The notes beneath the pieces are model-generated. The model was not told the DNA's origin and made no database searches. It saw only the letters and a list, made by a program, of their open reading frames with translations. This document shows, in pieces, positions 41,403 through 44,847 of a stretch of DNA of 44,847 bases. Source of the stretch: Hungateiclostridiaceae bacterium UBA1305 (GTDB lineage Bacteria; Bacillota; Clostridia; Acetivibrionales; DTU013); the NCBI GenBank assembly GCA_002307275.1, contig DBTX01000056.1, positions 1 to 44,847 on the forward strand, in the 5' to 3' direction. The translations under genes were made by a program, and so were the position numbers. The first letter of the stretch is position 1. Each line of letters begins with the position of its first letter.

Positions 41403-41723
41403 TTACAGAGAAGCGGAGGCGTACTCTTTGAATTGGTGGAATAATATCAGCATCATAATGCTGATAAAGAAAAGGATATCCAGTGAAATGATCAACAGGT
41501 TGGAAACATGTGCAAATGCAGATGCAACCAGTGCAGTGGCAATGGCAGCAGTAAATGAAAACATGAAAAAAGCGACCTGCGCCGGTGATCTTTCGATACT
41601 CAGGCCAAAATCACTTACCATTCGCCCAAAGCCGACCCTGGAACGTTTCATACCGAAGGCCAGTGTAAAGACGGCGATTATTACTGCCAGCAACGGCAGG
41701 AAAGAAACTATGAACTGCAGCAT
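41403..41723 (-). CDS. Small multi-helix membrane protein upstream of the SecA paralogue (unrecognised)
   Basis: About 106 residues with three predicted helices (MLQFIVSFLPLLAVIIAVFTL; VAFFMFSFTAAIATALVASAF; LIISLDILFFISIMMLILF) and a short basic loop (KRSRVGFGRMVSDFGLSIE) between the first two. The chosen ATG at 41723 starts the first helix directly; a longer frame from 41801 has no ribosome site. The ribosome site for 41723 is also weak. The gene reads into the SecA-like gene with a 96-base gap, so it may be co-transcribed with it. No family is recognised. Confidence 0.55.
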   Translation of the reverse strand: MLQFIVSFLPLLAVIIAVFTLAFGMKRSRVGFGRMVSDFGLSIERSPAQVAFFMFSFTAAIATALVASAFAHVSNLLIISLDILFFISIMMLILFHQFKEYASASL

Positions 41724-41833
41724 AAATCCAGCTTTCAATAAATATTTTCCAATTAATATAAAATCATAGCATGAATAGCGGATGTTTGCAAGGCAAGACA
41801 TTCAATTGAAATTATTGTAAAACAAAAAAGGTT

Positions 41834-42922
41834 TTACTGCAAAAATGCTTCATTCCCATCCGGTACCGGAAGGTATTCAAAATATTCGTTCTGCCCGGAT
41901 TCATCCATGTAGGATACCAGACGCGATTTTACGGAGTCCAGTAGTCTGAATACAGTCTTTACATCGCCGTATTCGACCTCCGGTGTTACCTGTATGTTCT
42001 CGGTTCCGTTTAAGGCATTGTAGAAATTCAGCAATTCGTTGTAATAGCCTCTTTCCGGGGTGAAGCTTATGGTATCGGACTTTCCGTCATTATAGGTTAT
42101 GCTTATGATTCCGGATTTCTTATCCTCCAGATAAATTTGTCCTTTAGATCCGAATATCCTGAAGCCGATAAGAGGTTTTTGTGTTTCCATACCGGATGGA
42201 AAGTAGGTATACTGACCGATGACTTCGTTTTTAAACTGTATATTGCAGTTTATGGACATATAGGGGCTGAAATCCTGGATTTGCGGTTTGCCGAAGGCCT
42301 GTACACATTCTATCTCTCCGAATATATACCGGAAGGAAGCCAGATCATGCAACGCCGCATCAAGGAATGCACCGCCCGGGAAATTGGGATGCTGCCGCCA
42401 TTCCGTGCCAGCATAGGTATCATTGCTCATATCGCAGGGGAAACAAGCGGCATTGTTTTTGATGAAATAGACGATATTACCTATCCTGCCCTCATTTACA
42501 AGCTGCTTGATAATATTGTTTTCATCACTGTAACGATAATTTTCAGCGATAAGGATCTTCAGTTTCTTGTTCCGGGCTAACTCCAGGTACTTTGCCGCTT
42601 GATTCATATCAGGCGCCAGGGGCTTTTCGCAAATGAAATCTCTCCCAGAATTGGCGACATCCTCTGATACTTTGTAGTTCTGATCAATCGGTACAAGGAT
42701 GTCAACGGCATCTATATCGTTTCGTTTGAGCAGTTCATTATAATCGTCGTAAACATTTTTCTGATCCAGATTAATCTTCCTGGCGAAGACCTCGGCATCC
42801 TGACGCGTACGGTTCGCAAGTGCAACGATTTCATATTTGTCCTGCAGCTCCTTTAAAGCAGGGTAGTGAAGTCTCTCCCATGCGAGACCTGTGCCGATGA
42901 CACCAAGATGGATTTTTTTCAT
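41834..42922 (-). CDS. Gfo/Idh/MocA-family oxidoreductase
   Basis: A 362-residue NAD(P)-dependent dehydrogenase: a Rossmann N-terminus (HLGVIGTGLAWERLHYPAL), the EKP motif (CEKPLAPDMNQAA near 100) and the typical C-terminal half with GGAFLDAALHDLASFRYIFGE. Members act on sugars, inositols and related polyols; the substrate cannot be read. The ATG at 42922 has GGAGG seven bases upstream; the ATG at 42961 is discarded. It stands alone between the small membrane protein gene and the divergent putP. Confidence 0.92.
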   Translation of the reverse strand: MKKIHLGVIGTGLAWERLHYPALKELQDKYEIVALANRTRQDAEVFARKINLDQKNVYDDYNELLKRNDIDAVDILVPIDQNYKVSEDVANSGRDFICEKPLAPDMNQAAKYLELARNKKLKILIAENYRYSDENNIIKQLVNEGRIGNIVYFIKNNAACFPCDMSNDTYAGTEWRQHPNFPGGAFLDAALHDLASFRYIFGEIECVQAFGKPQIQDFSPYMSINCNIQFKNEVIGQYTYFPSGMETQKPLIGFRIFGSKGQIYLEDKKSGIISITYNDGKSDTISFTPERGYYNELLNFYNALNGTENIQVTPEVEYGDVKTVFRLLDSVKSRLVSYMDESGQNEYFEYLPVPDGNEAFLQ

Positions 42923-43048
42923 GTGAATTCCTCCATACCATATAGAAAATAAACAATACAATTCGATGCTAAACTTATTATTTACATTCTTTTCATCTAT
43001 TATGAGTACAGATACTGGTGCAGATATGGTTAAATAATGCAGTTTTAC

Positions 43049-43077
43049 TTCTCATAGCCTTCAAAATTTGATATAAT
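43049..43077 (+). promoter_or_regulatory. Promoter of the putP-like gene
   Basis: TTCTCA (43049-43054), a 17-base spacer and a consensus TATAAT (43072-43077), 30 bases in front of the start codon. Confidence 0.65.
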
Positions 43078-43106
43078 GGCAGAAAAATGCAAAAGGAGAC
43101 AGGAGT

Positions 43107-44669
43107 ATGAGTGGGGATTCATTACAAATACTTATTGCAATGGGCTTATACCTTATAGTGGTAATCGGTATTGGTTTCTACTTCAAAGAACGAGCCAATG
43201 AAAACTCGGACAATTTCTTTATCGGGGGAAGATCCCTGGGACCGTGGATAGCCGCAATGAGTGCGGAAGCTTCGGACATGAGCGGCTGGCTGATGATGGG
43301 CCTGCCAGGTGTGGCATATTGGTGCGGATTAAGTGATGCATTCTGGACGGCAATCGGACTGGCAATCGGTACATATTTAAATTGGCTCATCGTAGCAAAA
43401 AGACTTCGCCGATATTCGGCTGTTGCAGGGAATTCTATCACAATTCCTGAATTCTTCAGTAAAAGGTATAAGGAGAATAAGAAGATTATATTAATGATTT
43501 CATCTATATTTATCCTTGTTTTTTTTGCTGTTTATGCAGGAAGCTGTTTTGTTACCTTCGGCAAGCTCTTTAGTACGCTGTTCAATCTGCAATATCAATA
43601 TGTGATGATCCTTGGGGCTGTCATTGTTATTTTTTATACGTTTATGGGCGGATTTCTTGCTGAGAGCGTATCCGACTTTATGCAGGGGATCATAATGATT
43701 GTTGCACTATGTACGGTATTAACAGTCGGTTTAATGTCGGCTGGCGGGATTTCGGGTGTTGTTGAAAATATCAGGGGGATACCCGGATTCTTTGAATTTT
43801 TCGGAATTGCGCAGCCACAGGTTGCAGATGGAATGCAGCAACTGAATACTGCAGGTAAGCCGATATTCGGAGAAGCAGGAAATTATGGGCTATTGACAAT
43901 TATATCTACATTGTCCTGGGGTCTTGGTTATTTCGGTATGCCGCAGGTCTTGTTAAGGTTTATGGCGATCAATAAATCCTCCGAGTTGAAAAAGTCAAGG
44001 AGGATAGCAATTATTTGGTGCTTGATTTCACTTTTCTCTGCTGTGGCAATCGGGTTGATCGGCAGATCACTATATCCTGCTAATCTGCTTACGCCAGGTT
44101 CCTCGGAAAATGTATTTATCATCATGTCCACAGGCTTGTTACCTCCATTACTTGCAGGTGTTATCATGTCTGGTATTCTTGCTGCGACCATGAGTTCGTC
44201 GGATTCCTACCTGCTTATTGCAGCATCTGCATTTTCAAAAAACATTTATCAGGGTATTTTGAAAAGAAATGCTACAGACAAACAGGTCATGATTGTGTCT
44301 CGTATAACATTGCTGATGGTTGCATTGTTTGGAGTTATTATTGCCCTTGATGAGAAAAGTATTATTTTCAGCATTGTTTCCTTTGCATGGGCAGGCTTTG
44401 GCGCTACCTTCGGCCCGATCATGCTGTTTTCGCTGCTATGGAAAAGGACGAACAGGGCGGGTGCCGTAGCCGGAATGCTGATGGGCGGAGGTATGGTGTT
44501 CATATGGAAATTGCTGTTGAGACCGCTGGGTGGAGTTCTTGGAATTTATGAATTATTCCCGGCCTTTGTACTGTCATGTGCAGCAATCATTATCGTTTCT
44601 CTTTTAACAAAGAAGCCGGATCAGTCCATTCAGGATGAATTCGAACTTGCAAAAACGTTTGAGTGCTGA
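43107..44669 (+). CDS. putP: Sodium/proline symporter (PutP family)
   Basis: A 520-residue sodium:solute symporter with about 13 helices. The PutP hallmarks are clear: FFIGGRSLGPWIAAMSAEASDMSGWLMMGLPG in the second helix region, YSAVAGNSITIPEFFSKRY, and the family signature GILAATMSSSDSYLLIAASAF near 360. AGGAGACAGGAG precedes the ATG. Proline is the likely substrate from overall resemblance; a related amino acid is possible. No proline dehydrogenase gene is next to it. Confidence 0.93.
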   Translation: MSGDSLQILIAMGLYLIVVIGIGFYFKERANENSDNFFIGGRSLGPWIAAMSAEASDMSGWLMMGLPGVAYWCGLSDAFWTAIGLAIGTYLNWLIVAKRLRRYSAVAGNSITIPEFFSKRYKENKKIILMISSIFILVFFAVYAGSCFVTFGKLFSTLFNLQYQYVMILGAVIVIFYTFMGGFLAESVSDFMQGIIMIVALCTVLTVGLMSAGGISGVVENIRGIPGFFEFFGIAQPQVADGMQQLNTAGKPIFGEAGNYGLLTIISTLSWGLGYFGMPQVLLRFMAINKSSELKKSRRIAIIWCLISLFSAVAIGLIGRSLYPANLLTPGSSENVFIIMSTGLLPPLLAGVIMSGILAATMSSSDSYLLIAASAFSKNIYQGILKRNATDKQVMIVSRITLLMVALFGVIIALDEKSIIFSIVSFAWAGFGATFGPIMLFSLLWKRTNRAGAVAGMLMGGGMVFIWKLLLRPLGGVLGIYELFPAFVLSCAAIIIVSLLTKKPDQSIQDEFELAKTFEC

Positions 44670-44847
44670 TTGAGGATGCCTGATTTTCGAGCAAGTAATT
44701 TTTCAATCAGACGAACAAGTAAATTTTCACAGGGTGCGTTTAATTTTCGTGCACCATAATATTCCAAATAGCGTTGCAAACACATACAAAACAAGAAGTA
44801 TATAAAAGCTGGAACAGCTCAAAACAGCTCAAAACAAAAGGTTTATT
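44670..44847. other. Right edge of the window, no gene seen
   Basis: About 180 bases after putP. A GGTGCG...CGTGCACC imperfect hairpin (about 44734-44755, without a T run) and two copies of CAGCTCAAAA near the end are the only structure. No open frame with a ribosome site is visible. Confidence 0.6.

Overview
The window reads as chromosomal DNA of a low-GC, Gram-positive, endospore-forming anaerobe of the class Clostridia. The evidence is a gerA-type germinant-receptor operon (A, C, small D-like, B, B), a GerMN lipoprotein, Bacillus/Clostridium-style promoters, strong AGGAGG ribosome sites, lipoproteins with lipobox cysteines, and the rsfS-leuS pair. The species cannot be named from this. There is no phage, integrase, transposase, CRISPR array, tRNA or rRNA. 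Most of the window is ordinary core and accessory chromosome.

Layout. 1-310 is the tail of an unknown protein. 415-2547 is a Zn/Cd/Pb P1B-ATPase under an ArsR/SmtB-type operator. 2788-5802 is a LacI-family regulator followed by L-fucose isomerase, sharing a palindromic operator. 6035-8616 (minus) is the DUF2207-LemA pair. 8769-12485 (minus) is a TetR-HlyD-ATPase-permease drug-efflux type operon with its operator. 12967-13742 is a TauE/SafE-like exporter split into two half genes. 13960-16775 is rsfS-leuS. 17125-17853 is a Phd antitoxin/Uma2 nuclease-fold fusion. 17947-19665 (minus) is an acyl-CoA ligase. 19892-25123 is the germinant-receptor operon. 25230-28979 is a YesM/YesN-type two-component system preceded by a degenerate kinase core. 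29276-33686 is a four-gene ABC importer whose binding protein carries a Big_2 domain. 33740-36219 (minus) is an orphan TRAP binding lipoprotein and a DacF/PBP5-type carboxypeptidase. 36420-38034 is comEA and a GerMN lipoprotein. 38339-41723 (minus) is a SecA paralogue flanked by small proteins. 41834-42922 (minus) is a Gfo/Idh/MocA oxidoreductase, and 43107-44669 is a PutP-type sodium symporter.

How the parts work together. Several modules look self-regulated. The fucI promoter region has a perfect 16-bp palindrome that recurs, imperfectly, in front of its lacI. The efflux operon has a 14-bp palindrome just after its -10 box. The Uma2 fusion has a palindrome in front of its promoter. The sensor kinase and AraC-type regulator probably control the adjacent Big_2/ABC importer. 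The spore-related genes (germination operon, GerMN, dacF-like) fit late sporulation or germination.

Leads most worth following: a soluble pseudo-histidine kinase (H to E, N to S) next to its apparent parent kinase; the Big_2-binding-protein fusion; an RNA leader that can mask the GerMN ribosome site; a dispersed imperfect-palindrome repeat with one copy inside comEA; and a SecA paralogue with a C-terminal hydrophobic segment beside two unrecognised small proteins. A 49-codon membrane-protein gene at 38339-38488 is newly read here. I see no clear evidence of a wholly new multi-gene system.
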